This document shows positions 22,757 through 34,149 of a DNA stretch of 64,000 nt, one piece after another (position 1 is the first letter of the stretch; every line of letters begins with the position of its first letter). The DNA is from Cynocephalus volans. Taxonomy: Eukaryota; Chordata; Mammalia; Dermoptera; Cynocephalidae. Under the pieces are notes generated by a model, which saw only the letters and a list, made by a program, of their open reading frames with translations, searched no databases and had not been told where the DNA came from. The stretch spans positions 100,627,835 to 100,691,834 of the forward strand of contig NC_084469.1 in the NCBI RefSeq assembly GCF_027409185.1, read 5' to 3'. The translations under genes and the position numbers were made by a program.

Positions 22757-23413
22757 TCAGGATGGTACATGGTGAGTCACTTCCCAAGGGCCCCACCACT
22801 CAGCTTCTTCAGGATGCATTTTCCTGTTTTTCATCTGCCTTTCAGGACTCCTTTCCTGGCTCCTCATTCTCTCTGCCTCCCTGGCCAGCCTGTCTGCTCT
22901 CAAGGCCTTGGCCAGTCTTTCCCTTGCTGTCTTTACTTTCCGCATCTGCCTCCGGATGTCTGCATAAGTTATCTCTTGGCTGTAGAAGGACGGTGAGAGG
23001 TGAAGACCCGCTCCTGGGATCCTCTCTACCCAATCTGAAGACTGGGCAAGGGTAGACCAGGGGCGAGATTGCAGACCCCCAGCACCAGCTTGGCCCAGGG
23101 ATTCCCCTGGAATTCTTGGTGCAGTGACTCGTAAGGCATTTGCAAAATTCAAAGGACTTAAAAGGTCTCCTTCGCTGCTGCGGGGCTGGAGTCCCTGCAA
23201 CCTTCTGTAGGCACAGAGTTGCTGGGGCTTCTCCACCTTCTGCTGCCATTGATGACGTGTAACCTCATTGCCAAGATGGGGAGTTATTCTAGTCACCGGC
23301 CTCTGAAAGAAGCAGCTGCGTAGTTCTATACGGAGTGCACAACTAACACCAGAGCTCCGCTTGGCCTTGGTTACCAGGACTAGTTGTCGTTTCCTCTGTA
23401 AAGCCGGGGTCAT
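22757..23413 (-). CDS. MBD3L1: Methyl-CpG-binding domain protein 3-like 1
   Basis: Encodes about 218 residues. The N-terminal third carries RPVTRITPHLGNEV and KPQQLCAYRRLQGLQ, the conserved block shared by MBD2, MBD3 and MBD3L proteins. Near residues 155-195 lies YADIRRQMRKVKTARERLAK followed by ALRADRLA, the C-terminal coiled coil that in MBD2/3 binds the p66 subunit of NuRD. As in the family, there is no methyl-CpG-binding domain. The known role of MBD3L1 is transcriptional repression in post-meiotic male germ cells. I chose the second of two adjacent ATGs (23413) because spacing to the conserved block fits the family better; 23416 would add one Met. The protein is longer than the human one (about 194 residues by memory), through an extra C-terminal tail rich in charged residues. 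A possible acceptor lies just upstream (CTTCCTTCTAAAG, near 23434). The frame is uninterrupted and likely functional. Confidence 0.85.
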   Translation of the reverse strand: MTPALQRKRQLVLVTKAKRSSGVSCALRIELRSCFFQRPVTRITPHLGNEVTRHQWQQKVEKPQQLCAYRRLQGLQPRSSEGDLLSPLNFANALRVTAPRIPGESLGQAGAGGLQSRPWSTLAQSSDWVERIPGAGLHLSPSFYSQEITYADIRRQMRKVKTARERLAKALRADRLAREAERMRSQERSPERQMKNRKMHPEEAEWWGPWEVTHHVPS

Positions 23414-23599
23414 CATATTTCTTTTGAGCTTTCCCTTTAGAAGGAAGATAAAGTAGAAAATTTAAACAAAATAGGGGTTGGTTGTATCCCAGGACCTCAG
23501 ATTTCTCTGTATCTCTTCTTCCTGTGCTTTAGGACACACAATCACTTTCTAGTTGTCACAGCTCCTTTAGTTCCTAGTGTCCCAAAAAATCATGCATGA

Positions 23600-24510
23600 C
23601 TCAACCCTTAATAGTCACTTCTACACCCAGATCCCATCTTCACCTAAAATTCTCCTGGTCAGAAATAACCTCAGAAGCACCATGTTTTCTTCTTTAGTCT
23701 TTTACACAAAGACCTGCACTATAAATGATCATTCTTCAAGGAAACATTTTACTCCAGCCAGAATTTTTACTCCCCTGACCCTCCTACTCTCCTGCTTCTG
23801 TTAACCTCGGCTCCTCTTTCTGCCTTAACACAACAATGGAGGCTTCTCAGAAGTCAGTCCCGATCTCTCATCTGTTCTCCAACCACACATTCCTGCCTGG
23901 AAACCTCACCCATTTCCCTGTCTTCTGATACTGTTAATGAGCTGGAAATGCCCATAGCAGCAGCTCAGATCTGACTGAAACCCCAAGGCCCAAATATCCA
24001 CCTGCCCACTCACCACTTCATTGATGATATTGGTGACTCATCTCACAGTGACAAGGCCTCCAGGTGATCTAACTACTTCCTCAAAGAACTCACTTTTTCC
24101 TCAGATTTTCAAACTTAATTGTTGGTGTTGATATACAGCCTAAACTTGAGAGTCATTCTGGACACCTGCCACCTCATGCTCTTATCAATCAACCATTGAT
24201 CCCTTGAATTCACCTAAACATTCTCAACTGCGAATAATTCCTGATCGCCTTTCAGGTGTCACGCAAAATATCATCCAAGAGTGGCCTTTGCAGATCCAGC
24301 AATCGAAATTAAGACACTGTGTTTTTCTCTCTTGGTACTTTTTAAAATGTACTTATATGTATAGTATTTTCTATTTCTATTATATTTTATCTCTAAACTG
24401 GATGCTCTATGAAGAGAAGCTCACTGTGGTTACTACAGCTGTATTCACACATTGATTTGTGCTTAGAAAGAGCTCAATATACTCATGAAAAGCATCAATT
24501 ATTCAGACTC
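23600..24510 (+). repeat. L2-like LINE fragments, tentative
   Basis: The end of this stretch (CTGGATGCTCTATGAAGAGA to AAAGAGCTCAATATACTCA) resembles the L2 3' terminus, and earlier phrases (GAGAGTCATTCTGGACACC) resemble old LINE sequence. Divergence is high. No gene is visible between MBD3L1 and 24.9 kb. Confidence 0.35.
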
Positions 24511-24965
24511 CTAGAGCCCAGTTTCTATATTGAATAAACTCCCTTAACTGAAATTCTGTAATGATACAATCTTTTCATGTAAATAAATGCAGTAAATGAT
24601 TAACTACCATCTTGATTTGCAGTCCTTTTCTCTCTAATCCAATTATAAGACTCTAGTCACATTAATCTGTTTAAAATGCAAACCTAACCAGTGGTCTCCT
24701 CATTCTAAAAACTTCCTATCTATCTTCAGCAAATTTTTATAGAAACGAAGAATATACTTCTCATTTCCTTTCTCTCTTCCTGGCGTAATTATTAAAACTA
24801 CCACTTGCGATACTCAAGAGGTCTCAGTTTGAAGGAAAAAGTATTTGTTTCTTTTGACTATAGGGCACTTGTGTGTTAAGCTCGCACTAAAACCTGGGAT
24901 CAGAAGTTAACTGAATAAAGTCACTGCCGCTGTTTTTTATTTATTTATTTGTTATTATTATTATT

Positions 24966-25059
24966 TTTTTCTTTAAAAAGATGACCAGTAAGGGGACCTT
25001 AACCCTTGGCTTGGTGTTGTCAGCATCACGCTCTCCCGAGGGAGCCACGGGCCGGCCCT
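24966..25059 (-). repeat. CYN-like SINE monomer
   Basis: The minus strand starts GGGCCGGCCCGTGGCTCCCT, passes through GCTGACAACACCAAGCCAAG and ends TTACTGGTCATCTTTTTAAA plus an A-rich tail. It corresponds to a single tRNA-like unit carrying the right-unit tail. CTGCC(G/C)CTGTTT flanks it on both sides as a probable target duplication. Confidence 0.8.
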
Positions 25060-25061
25060 GC

Positions 25062-26548
25062 CCCTGTTTATTTTAATCTTGGTTGGAAAGAAGACGTAAA
25101 CAGAGTCATGAATTTCTAGTATAATGTCAGAGATGATCAAGTGCTGGGATGAACAATCAGGCAGAGAGAAAGAGAGACTGAAACTGGGTCGGAGAAGGGG
25201 GAAAGGAGGAAGGAGAGAGGGGAGAAAGAGAAAAAGAAGAGAAAAAAATTAGCTACAATTAAATGTGATGGCGAGATTAGGAAAGGACTGACTACATGAT
25301 GTTTAACACAAGAAATAAAATTAAAGAAAAAAAGGGGGGAAAAGTTCTGGTTAAAGAATTGTTCAGAGAGGAGGACGATTTCAACAGCACAGGGCCAAAT
25401 AATACCACCTCCCCTTCCTCGGGATGTTGTTGGTTTTTTAAAAAAATCTTGCCTATTATCCCAAGATAGCTTCATATGCAAAAAATGAGAATACCTTGAA
25501 TATTACTCAACAAATGCTAACACCTAGGAAATAAGGATTTCCACAAGATATAAGCTTGTTTTAAGAACAGCTGTATTCTAACTTCAACAGGTTTTACAGA
25601 AAGAAAAAGACACAAACGTACAGTCTTGCTGTCACTGTGGACATCGTACTCACCAGAACAGGCTGGCTTGAAAAAGAGGTCGAGGCAGGTTTGTCCATGG
25701 TTGTAGAGTTTGTCCTGCTGCCCCCACTCCAGAGATGTGGACAGCCTGTGGCTTGCTGGAAAATGCAGCAACTTCCCATCTCACTCCATTTTATAGAGGA
25801 AACGAGTGGATAACCCAATCAGTGGGTAATTCCCAGGAGACATCCTGTCTCCTATCCTTGGGATTTGAGAGATTTCTAAATCTTTATATAGAAACCAAAA
25901 ATGGAAATTTGTTTACACTGTCAGATAGTCTTAGCAGATGAAAAACTTTCATACACATGTGTGAGGGGTCATATTTGCAGTTAAAATCACCATTAATTGT
26001 TTCCTTTTTCTCCTGCTATTTCGATGTCTTTGAACACATTCTATAGGAATAGGAATGGAAGGTTCTATGCACATAAGTTTTCATCCAACATTTGTTTTAA
26101 TTGGAAAAAAAGCAAAGACCATTTAATAGTTGATCAAGTGAAGAATACCCAAAATATTTATTCACAATCCTATACAATATATCATAAAGTTATTGAAAAG
26201 AAATTACTGTTTTGTGCACTTGTGTTTCATGTAATTACCAGTAAATTTGAGATTATTTCAACCATCTTACCTTTTCCCTAGGCTTTGACTTAACTGATTA
26301 ATATTCCTTTTGTCCTTTATTTGACTGACTTTGAATTAAATATTTTATTTTCCATTGTTCTCTCAATAAACTTGTTAGATATGATGATATACAAATCTGA
26401 GTAATCGCAGTAATAATGGAATCATGAATCCTTTGTATGCTCTGATACAGATAACTGCTTTTACCCCCTCCCCCAAATAGTGATGCCTTAGAACAGTTTT
26501 AATTCTATTTTTACCCTTCCTAACTTTTGTATTACCGGTGTTGTGCCT
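25062..26548. other. No gene seen
   Basis: AT-rich sequence with a purine-rich stretch at 25160-25250 that creates a Ser/Leu-rich minus-strand frame (25137-25481) without real protein features. The other frames are short. No repeat family could be named. Confidence 0.4.
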
Positions 26549-26551
26549 TTT

Positions 26552-26642
26552 TTTTTTTTTTAAAGATGACCAGTAAGGGGATCTTAACCCTTGACTTGGT
26601 GTTGTCGGCACCACGCTCTCCCAGTGAGCCACGGGCCTGCCC
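26552..26642 (-). repeat. CYN-like SINE monomer with target duplication
   Basis: Same single-unit form as the copy at 24966. It is flanked by TTGTGCCTTTT at 26541-26551 and 26643-26653. Confidence 0.85.
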
Positions 26643-27499
26643 TTGTGCCTTTTAATTGTACGTATATTTACTGTCCATGAGACATTTCTAGTACTGCCTC
26701 ATAAGGCAATATTCATCCATATACCAATCTTTTCGTTGCTTTTTATTCTTTCCTGCATTTTTAGTTCTCGGTCGAGCACTACATTTGTTTGTGTTTCAGA
26801 GCTCATGTGAGTACTTTTTTCTAATTCAAGGCTGCTAACAACAAAATGTTTACATTTCAGTCTTTCTGAAGGCATTTATATTTTGGGGCAACTCTGGGGC
26901 TGGGTATTTAATTCTGGTTTGGCATGTGTCTTTGAGCACTTTAAGAATAGTCCTTCACTGATGTCTATGTCATTTTATTTATTTGGAGACCTCATCTGTT
27001 GGTCTTTTTCTTGCTTCTTTGGCCTCTGCATTCTTTAAAATCTTTCTCATTATCTTTGGTTTCTGGACCACTGTGTAGCTAATTATTGCTTCCTGTGTGT
27101 TTACTATGTTTGCAGGATGTGGAGTTAAGTGAATCTGTGGGTTGATGTCTTCATTTTGGAATGTGTGTTTGTATTTTTATTCTAAATATTCATTCTTCCT
27201 CTAGTTTCTCTACTCTCTTTTTAATCACACCCCATTTGCTTTAACTCTTTCCTAAATTATCAGATGTCGTTCATGCAGTGAGTTCGCAGGGATATTAACT
27301 CAAAAACTGTGTTTCAGTTTAGTAATCTAGGCTTTTGCTGTGTTCAATCTCTTCTTAACTCCTTATGTTCCTATTTGCAGTTCTAAACATAAAACACAAA
27401 AATAGCTTTAATTAAAAAATGGTAGAAGAGCAGCTTAACAATGAATGAGGAAACCGTTTTTTGTCTTGATAAAATAAAACTCAAAATAGAAAAGAGAAA

Positions 27500-27960
27500 A
27501 TTATAACTTGGATCATCTTAAGGTATAAGAGCCGCTATTCATCCAAATTTATTAATGAAAGAGAGGAGTTGAAAAAACCAGAGTGGGAGAAGAGATTTGC
27601 ATTACATCCATCTGGTGGAGTAAATGAAGCTAGAATACATAACGAATTCTGTCAAATAAAAAAAATACTGAAAACCCACTTTAAAAAATGGGTAAAAAAC
27701 TGAAGTCAGCACTACTGAGAAGAGGAGAAACAAATGGTCAACAAAATTGTGATCAAATATTTAACCGCTTCAGGATATTGCTAATAAAAATCACAAGATA
27801 CTGCTAAAGGCAGATCAGTTTAGATAAAATGGAAAAGACATTAATACCAAGTGCTTCCAAGTCTATGGAGGAATCAGCGTGAGTTTGAGTGGGTACAACC
27901 CCTTTGGAAAACTGTTTGATGGGACCTATTAGAGCTGGATGCACGTCTACCCCTTCCACT
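27500..27960 (+). repeat. Old L1/HAL1-type ORF2 fragment
   Basis: AGAGTGGGAGAAGAGATTTG, ATTCTGTCAAATAAAAAAAA, AAAAAATGGGTAAAAAACTG and GGAATCAGCGTGAGTTTGAG track sense-strand L1 ORF2. It is heavily decayed. The surrounding 26643-27500 and 27960-28610 hold no gene. Confidence 0.55.
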
Positions 27961-28614
27961 GCACTGGGGCTTTTTGGACGTCAGTAAGTCTTCGTGGTAA
28001 AGGACTGGCTTTTCTCTGTTAGCAAAAGCATTTCTCTATCTGTTTCATATGAATATCGACCTTGGGGCCCCTGATTCTTCACTTCTCTTGAGGGAGAGGT
28101 GAAGACCAGCCTTGGCCCTAAGGCTGGTCTCGCAGAGAGCCTGAGCTTTGGAGAGAGATTCCTGTGGCTGAGGCGGGTGGAACATGCTCTGACAGTGAGC
28201 TCCCAGGGGAGTCCTTCGGGGTCATCAGAAGGGCTGGAGCCAGAGGATTTATGGGAGAGAACTGATGTGATTGGTTGTTCTTGGCATTGAAAACAGGAGG
28301 GACTTGAAAAACTGGAGGGTGGACTATTGCTTAATCAACAGGGGATAATGCAATCAGTACCAGCCCAATCCCATCAAAATCCATCCAACCTGACCCGTTT
28401 CCTGAGTCACCTTCCATCCTGTAGGGATTGCATAGTAGTGACATTCACTTTGTGACACCCAGTTCATTCATTCTATGAAGGTTATTTTCTCCATAGGTTT
28501 TGAGTATGGTCACATAGGATAAAAATTGATTGCTAAAATGAATTTTGGGGGTTATGTTACACATCAATAATGAACTCCTGGGTGAAGACAAACAGGGAAA
28601 TGCACAAGACATCC

Positions 28615-29040
28615 ATATTAGTTTGTTTTCACGTTGCTATAACATAATCCCCAAGACTGGATAATTTATAAAGGAAAGAGGTTTACTTGGCTCAGAATTC
28701 TGTATACTGGAAAGTCAGATGCAACTTCCTCTGACATCTGACGAGGGCCTCAAGCTGCTTCCACTCAGGGAGGGAAGCGGAAGACCAGCTGGCAGGTGTG
28801 AGAGATGACACGGCCACAGAGAAGAGGAGCGAGGGAGGTGCCAGGCTGTTTTTAACACTCAGCTCTCCAGAGAACTGATAGAGGCAGAGCTCACTCATCC
28901 CCGAGGGAGGACACTAACGTGCATGAGGGATTCGGCCCGTGACTCAAAACCTTCCCACTCGACCCCACCTCACAACACTGCCCAACTGTGAATCTAATTG
29001 CCACGAGCTTTTAAGTGGAAATCACGTTCAAACTATAGCA
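28615..29040 (-). mobile_element. MaLR-like LTR, reverse orientation
   Basis: It begins TATTAGTTTGTTTTCACG and passes CTGGATAATTTATAAAGGAA, ending CAAACTATAGCA, as the reverse strand of MST/THE-like MaLR LTRs does. A 5 bp direct repeat CATCC flanks it (28610-28614 and 29041-29045), the target duplication size expected of MaLRs. There is no internal region, so it is a solo LTR. Confidence 0.55.
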
Positions 29041-29230
29041 CATCCTGACACGTTTACTGTTTTTGATTTCTTTCTAATTGTTCAAACAGGTCAGCTCTGG
29101 CTTCCTACCCTGAGAGCAACCAGGAAAGACTCTTTAGAAGTACCTTCTTGTGACATTTGAAAAATAGTGGGGAAAATTGGAGAACGATCTGAGTGAAGTC
29201 ATAATTAAATTTCTGAATAGGCCTCTGTGA

Positions 29231-29272
29231 TTGTGTGTGTGTGCGTGTGTGTTTGTGTGTGTGTGTTTGTCT
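29231..29272. repeat. GT-rich microsatellite
   Basis: Interrupted GT repeats with GC and TT variants. They create chance Cys/Val-rich and His/Thr-rich frames on the two strands. Confidence 0.85.
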
Positions 29273-29437
29273 CTGTGCTACCGGGAAGGGTGGACTATTT
29301 CCCCCTGTGACATGGAGAATCCTCCATTGCCTTGGGGACGTCCACCCCTGACCACTCACTGTGGGCTGTGCCATACGTGGCTTTTTCCAGCCATGCCCAA
29401 TAGGAATAGAGTCTGTGCCATAAAGATGCACATTTGG

Positions 29438-29542
29438 TGGGGCTGGCCAGTTAGCTGAACTGATTAGAACGTGGTGCTGATAACACCAAGGTCCAGGGTT
29501 AGAAACCTGTGCCAGCCAGCCACCAAAACAGAAAAATAAGTA
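29438..29542 (+). repeat. tRNA-Ile-like SINE monomer, old
   Basis: GGGGCTGGCCAGTTAGCTGA, ACGTGGTGCTGATAACACC and AAGGTCCAGGGTTAGAAACC resemble a complete tRNA-Ile, including the anticodon-stem region GCTGATAACACC. The 3' CCA-side stem and the T-loop consensus are damaged and a short A-rich tail follows. This makes it a SINE, not a tRNA gene. It is the clearest view of the tRNA ancestor in the window. Confidence 0.75.
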
Positions 29543-30599
29543 TATTTTTGAGCAAACTCATTAGGGGAAGTAAATAAAAGTAGATGAAAAGATGAAACTT
29601 ATTTTTAAAACATTTTTATTTAAGCCAAAATCCAATTAAAATCATTACAAATATAACCTACATCGCAATGATAAGATGTGTTCTATCTTTTTCTTCATTA
29701 GAGTTCAAAATCCTGTGTGAGTTTCACCTGAGACTTTTGCCCATATCCTCACCCAAGAAATAACGACTTTGAATCTCTGGAGAGATATGTGAGTGATGAG
29801 CATTATTTGTAAGTATTTTGTGAGATTCTGATGACCTCCGAAGTCTATACACGACTTTCATATTAGAACATCATGGGAGAATGTATTCAGAATTTGTAAT
29901 AATGGCAGAAATTTCCTCAATTTTACATGGAAAATAACATGTGCTAAGTGGTGCTTAAGACCTATCTGTAGTTCTGAAATAAAAGTAACATAATAACAGA
30001 TAAACTAATTCAGGGGTTAAATGTAAAGCAACACCGTCATCACAGGATCCACCCAAAGGTCAGCCACGCACATCACCCTGTACTCTCTCAGCAGCAAACA
30101 CTGTTCTGAAATCTGTATTTACCATTTTCTATGATGTTCTTTTAGGTTGAATTCTATAAAATTGTCATGTGAAACTGGCAATAGGGTTAAATGTCGTCAA
30201 ATCACGTTTGTATATGTTCCTGTCCAATTTCAAATTTTTTCTTCTCAAATTTGTGCAAAGTGTAATCTTAACACATGAATTTTCTGCACTTATTATTTTC
30301 TCAGTATTGCACTTTTAACATTCAGTCACGTTGTTGGGTGTGGCCATAATTAATTTCCAATGTTATGTATTTTTACATTATGTGTGGTGACTTTTCAACA
30401 TTGTGATCTTTTCTGATATTGATGCAAATTTTGTTTGTATATATTTTTCTGTTATAAATAAATATGTTTGAATGTTTTATGTTTGTCTCCTGGTGGAAAT
30501 GAGAGAGAGGTTTATAGTTAGCAGAAAATTTTTGCACATAAGGTTGTAACTATTCTCCTTTCGGTATTTTCAGTTTTTCTAAGCGGTTGAACCAATTTA

Positions 30600-31340
30600 C
30601 ATATACATTAAATGTTCTTGGTGATCCATATCATGGCCCACCAGTTTTGATTACACTGAAAATCTAGTGGTTTTTAAATTATTTCATTTACTTGCATATC
30701 TGTTATTATTGTATGCTTGAAGGTCTTTTCATGTATTTTGAGGCCCTTTATTTTCCCTTGTATTAAATATCTGTTTGTAGTATTTATACTGAACGGTTTA
30801 TCTTTTTCTTATTAATTCATGTGCATTCTTTATATAATCAGAATATTAGTCTCCATTCCAGACATATGCATTGCAAATGTCTTTTTTAGTATGTGATTTT
30901 TTTATATCCTTTATAGTTTTTTTGCACAAACACGTGCTTAGTTTTTACATAGTTTAATTTGTCAGTGTTAATGTATTTTAAGGTCCTGTTGCTTGGTGCA
31001 TATATGTTTCTAATTGTCATATTATCTCTGTGAGTTGACACTTTTATCAATATACATGTCTTTGTCTATTTTAATTGTGGTGACCTAAAGTCTACTTTGT
31101 TACATCAGTATGGCCACCCCACCTGTCTTTTGTTACTGTTTAGATGAAACATCTCATTCTGTTCTCTCACTTTTAATTTTTTTTGAACCTAAAATGAGTC
31201 TCTCATAGATAAAATATACTTGGATTATGTTTTTTAAATTTATACTGCTAACTTCTGCTTTTTGATCGTAAAACTTAGTCCATTTACTTTTAAAGAAATT
31301 ACTAATAAGAAGAGACTTATTTATGCCGTTTTTCTTTTTT
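30600..31340 (-). repeat. Old L1 fragments (shared with copy at 53690-54220)
   Basis: Antisense L1 phrases include GCATTGCAAATGTCTTTTTTAG and TATGGCCACCCCACCTGTCT. They belong to the ancestral duplicated unit. The parallel stretch at 53690-54220 lacks a middle section found here. Confidence 0.55.
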
Positions 31341-32215
31341 TCTGTATGTTTTACTATTTCCCCCCTTATTACCTCTATTTCTACTTTATTTTGTGTCTAA
31401 CTGATTTTTTGAAGTAAACCCTTTTGATTTTTTCTTCTTTCCTTTTTTGTATATATTAGAAAATTTCTTTGTGGTTACCGTGGGCATTACATTGAACATT
31501 CTTAATTTATAATAACATAGATGAAATTGACACCACTTTAAATTCAATTGCATGCAAAAACTTTGCTCTAATACAGAATTTATGTCCTCCTTCTATATGC
31601 TGTTATTAACTCAATATGAATCTTTAGGTTTTGCTCCTCAATAAGATAGTTTTATAAAGTTTTATGCATTTGTCTTTTAAATCCTATAGAACATAAAAAG
31701 TAGAGTTACAAATTAAAATACAGCAGTGGCTTTTTTATTTTTTAATTATTTATCTCATCAGAAATATTTATTTTTTCATAAAGATTTCACTTACTGTCTA
31801 ATGTTTTTTCACTGCAAACTGAAGGACTCCTTTTACCATGTGTTGTAGAGTAGACCTAGTGATAATGAACTGCCCTCAGCTTTTGTTTATCTTAGAAAGT
31901 CTTACCCCACCCTAGCACTGTTCTGTCTGTGATCCCTTCTAGCACTCAGTATTTCATGGTCATCAATTTACATTCAGCCTTTTTAGTGTTTCCCTTCATT
32001 ATGATTTCTGGTGCTTGTTTGCCTTCTCCTTGGAAAATCGACAATGTAACAGGACACTTATGTCCCAAGGATTTATTGAGGCCCTTATCTACTTGTGCAC
32101 CTTAAATGCAAAGATGGTGGTCTTAACATCCAATATGTGTTCTTTATGTTCTGACAATTATGACAGCTCCCTTCTGGACACTAAACACCTTTTTAAATTT
32201 ATTTTTTAAATTATT

Positions 32216-32632
32216 TATTTATTATGAATATTCATGAGATACGAAGCTGATTGTTCCCCCTCCTACCCACAATGTGAGGGACAGATTCATACTGGGGGCA
32301 TACCTGTCACCAGAAATTACTGATGTACCCTTTGACCCCAACCTCCTTCCTCCTCCCCCTCTCCCCTCAACTTCAATGTGTAGCCCTAGGAATGTTCCCT
32401 CCCTCCGTTGGATCACGGCACTACTGTGGGCCTGCCTTCCTTTCTCTCTTAGCTCCCACATATGAGTGAGCACATGCGGTATTTATCCCTATGTGCTTTG
32501 CTTGTTTCACTCAACATAAGTTTCTCCAGGTTTATCCACATTGTTGCAAATGGGAGTATGTCATTCTTTTTTTATGGCAGAGTAGTATTCCATAGTGTAT
32601 ACCTACCACAGTTTCCTTATCCAATCATCTAT
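32216..32632 (-). repeat. L1 3' end, young-looking, copy-specific
   Basis: Antisense L1 3' UTR and ORF2 end: TATTCATGAGATAC, AACATAAGTTTCTCCAGG, GCAGAGTAGTATTCCATAGT. It belongs to the same subfamily as the L1 ending at 40835. The paralogous site near 56395-56410 (ending in AGCAAATAAAAAAAGG) is empty, so this insertion came after the duplication or was lost from the other copy. Confidence 0.85.
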
Positions 32633-33165
32633 TTAGCAAATAAAAAAGGCCATAAGTTTGCTAGAAACAAAATTCAGTTATGCTGTGTGTGTGTCTAATA
32701 TATGAGTCGTAATATCCCAAATGCAGGCAAAAATATCTCCACACACTGAGCTTCTACTAGTCAACATGATAAATGGGTAAACAAAATGTGGTATACACAT
32801 ACAAGGAATATTATTCAGCTTTAAAAAGAAGGAAATTTGACACGTGCTGTAACAAGCATGAAACTTGAGTGCATTATGCTAAGTGAAGCAAGCCAGTCAC
32901 AGAAAGACAAATACCTAATGATGTCATTTATTGGAGGTATGTAGAGTAGACAAATTCATAGAGTAAAATTATGGTTACCAGAGTCTGGGGACAGGGATGG
33001 AAATGGGAACGTGTTCTTTATAGGGTATAGAGTTTTATTTTTCCAAAATGGAAAGAGTTCTGGAGATTGGCTGCATAACAATGCAAATGTACTTAACACT
33101 ACTGAATTGTACACTCGAAAGTGGTTATAATGATAAATTTTAGGTTATGTACATTTTACCATAAT

Positions 33166-33254
33166 TTGTGGCAGCTGGCAGGTACGGGGATCCAAACCTT
33201 TGACCTTGGTGCTACAATGCTGTGCACTAACCAACTGAGCTAACAAGCCAGCTG
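33166..33254 (-). repeat. tRNA-like SINE monomer (ancestral to duplication)
   Basis: Reverse-orientation tRNA-Ile-like monomer: GTACGGGGATCCAAACCTTT, GACCTTGGTGCTACAATGCT, CTAACCAACTGAGCTAACAA. It is present at the matching position 57141-57228, so it predates the duplication. Confidence 0.75.
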
Positions 33255-33708
33255 TCCACCATAATATTTAAATGGAGTCACCTACATATAATCATTCCCA
33301 ATTTTATGTCTTTATAGAATACTTCTCCCCTGAATTCCAGAGTTGGATATTTAACCTCCCACTTAAATTCTTCATGTATATGCCTAATAGGCAACTCAAG
33401 CTCAACGTATCTAAAACTACAATCCTAATAAACTTGAAAACACGCAAATAAGCTTCATCCATAGTTTTTTTTCTATCAGAATTGATGGCTATTTAATTTT
33501 TTCAGGTGTCCAGGCAAAACATTCTAACTTTATCATTAATTCCTTTCTCGTACACCCTGTGCTCAATTTTTCAGATACCTGTTGTCTAGAATATCAAAAT
33601 ATATCCAGTCTGTACTCAAATCTCACTAATTTCACTATTACTGCCGTGGCTCAAGCAAGTCACCATTATATTAGGGTAGATGATTACAACCCTAAACCCG
33701 GGCTACCC

Positions 33709-34130
33709 TGTTGTATGGGTCACTTTTCTGCTGCTGCTAACAGAATACCAAAAACTGGGTGTACCTAACTTATACAGAAATGAAATTTATTTTTCACACT
33801 TTTGGGGGATGGAAATCCAAGGCCAAAGGGCTGCGTCTGGCGAGGACTTTTTTCTTGGTGGTGATTCTCTGCAGGGTCCTGTGGTGATGCAGGATATCAC
33901 ATGATGAGGGCTGAGCAAGAGAAGTTACTGTGCTCACTTGCTGTCCTTATAAAGCCACCAGTGCCCCCCCCATGACAACACATTCATGCATTAACCCACT
34001 GATACATGAATGATTATTACATTTGTGAGGGTACAGCTCCCACAATCAAGTCACCTCTCTCAGGTCTCACCTCTCAGCACTGCCACATTGAGGATCAAGC
34101 TTCCACGTGAGCTTCAGACCATAGCACTTG
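33709..34130 (-). repeat. LTR-like repeat, MaLR-type, copy 1
   Basis: CTGCTGCTAACAGAATACCA, then GAAATTTATTTTTCACAC, CTTATAAAGCCACCAGTGCC and CTCAGCACTGCCACATTGAG follow the order of a common reverse-strand LTR-like repeat; the family name is uncertain. The matching copy lies at 57690-58125. Confidence 0.5.
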
Positions 34131-34149
34131 CTTTTGCCCTTGCAATCAG

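Noticed and set aside
25137-25481. 114-codon Ser/Leu-rich minus-strand frame
   Set aside because: Driven by a purine-rich (GAGA) stretch; low complexity and no start support.
29438-29510. Possible tRNA-Ile gene
   Set aside because: The T-arm and acceptor stem do not pair properly, and the sequence runs into a SINE tail. Similar decayed copies occur elsewhere in the window.
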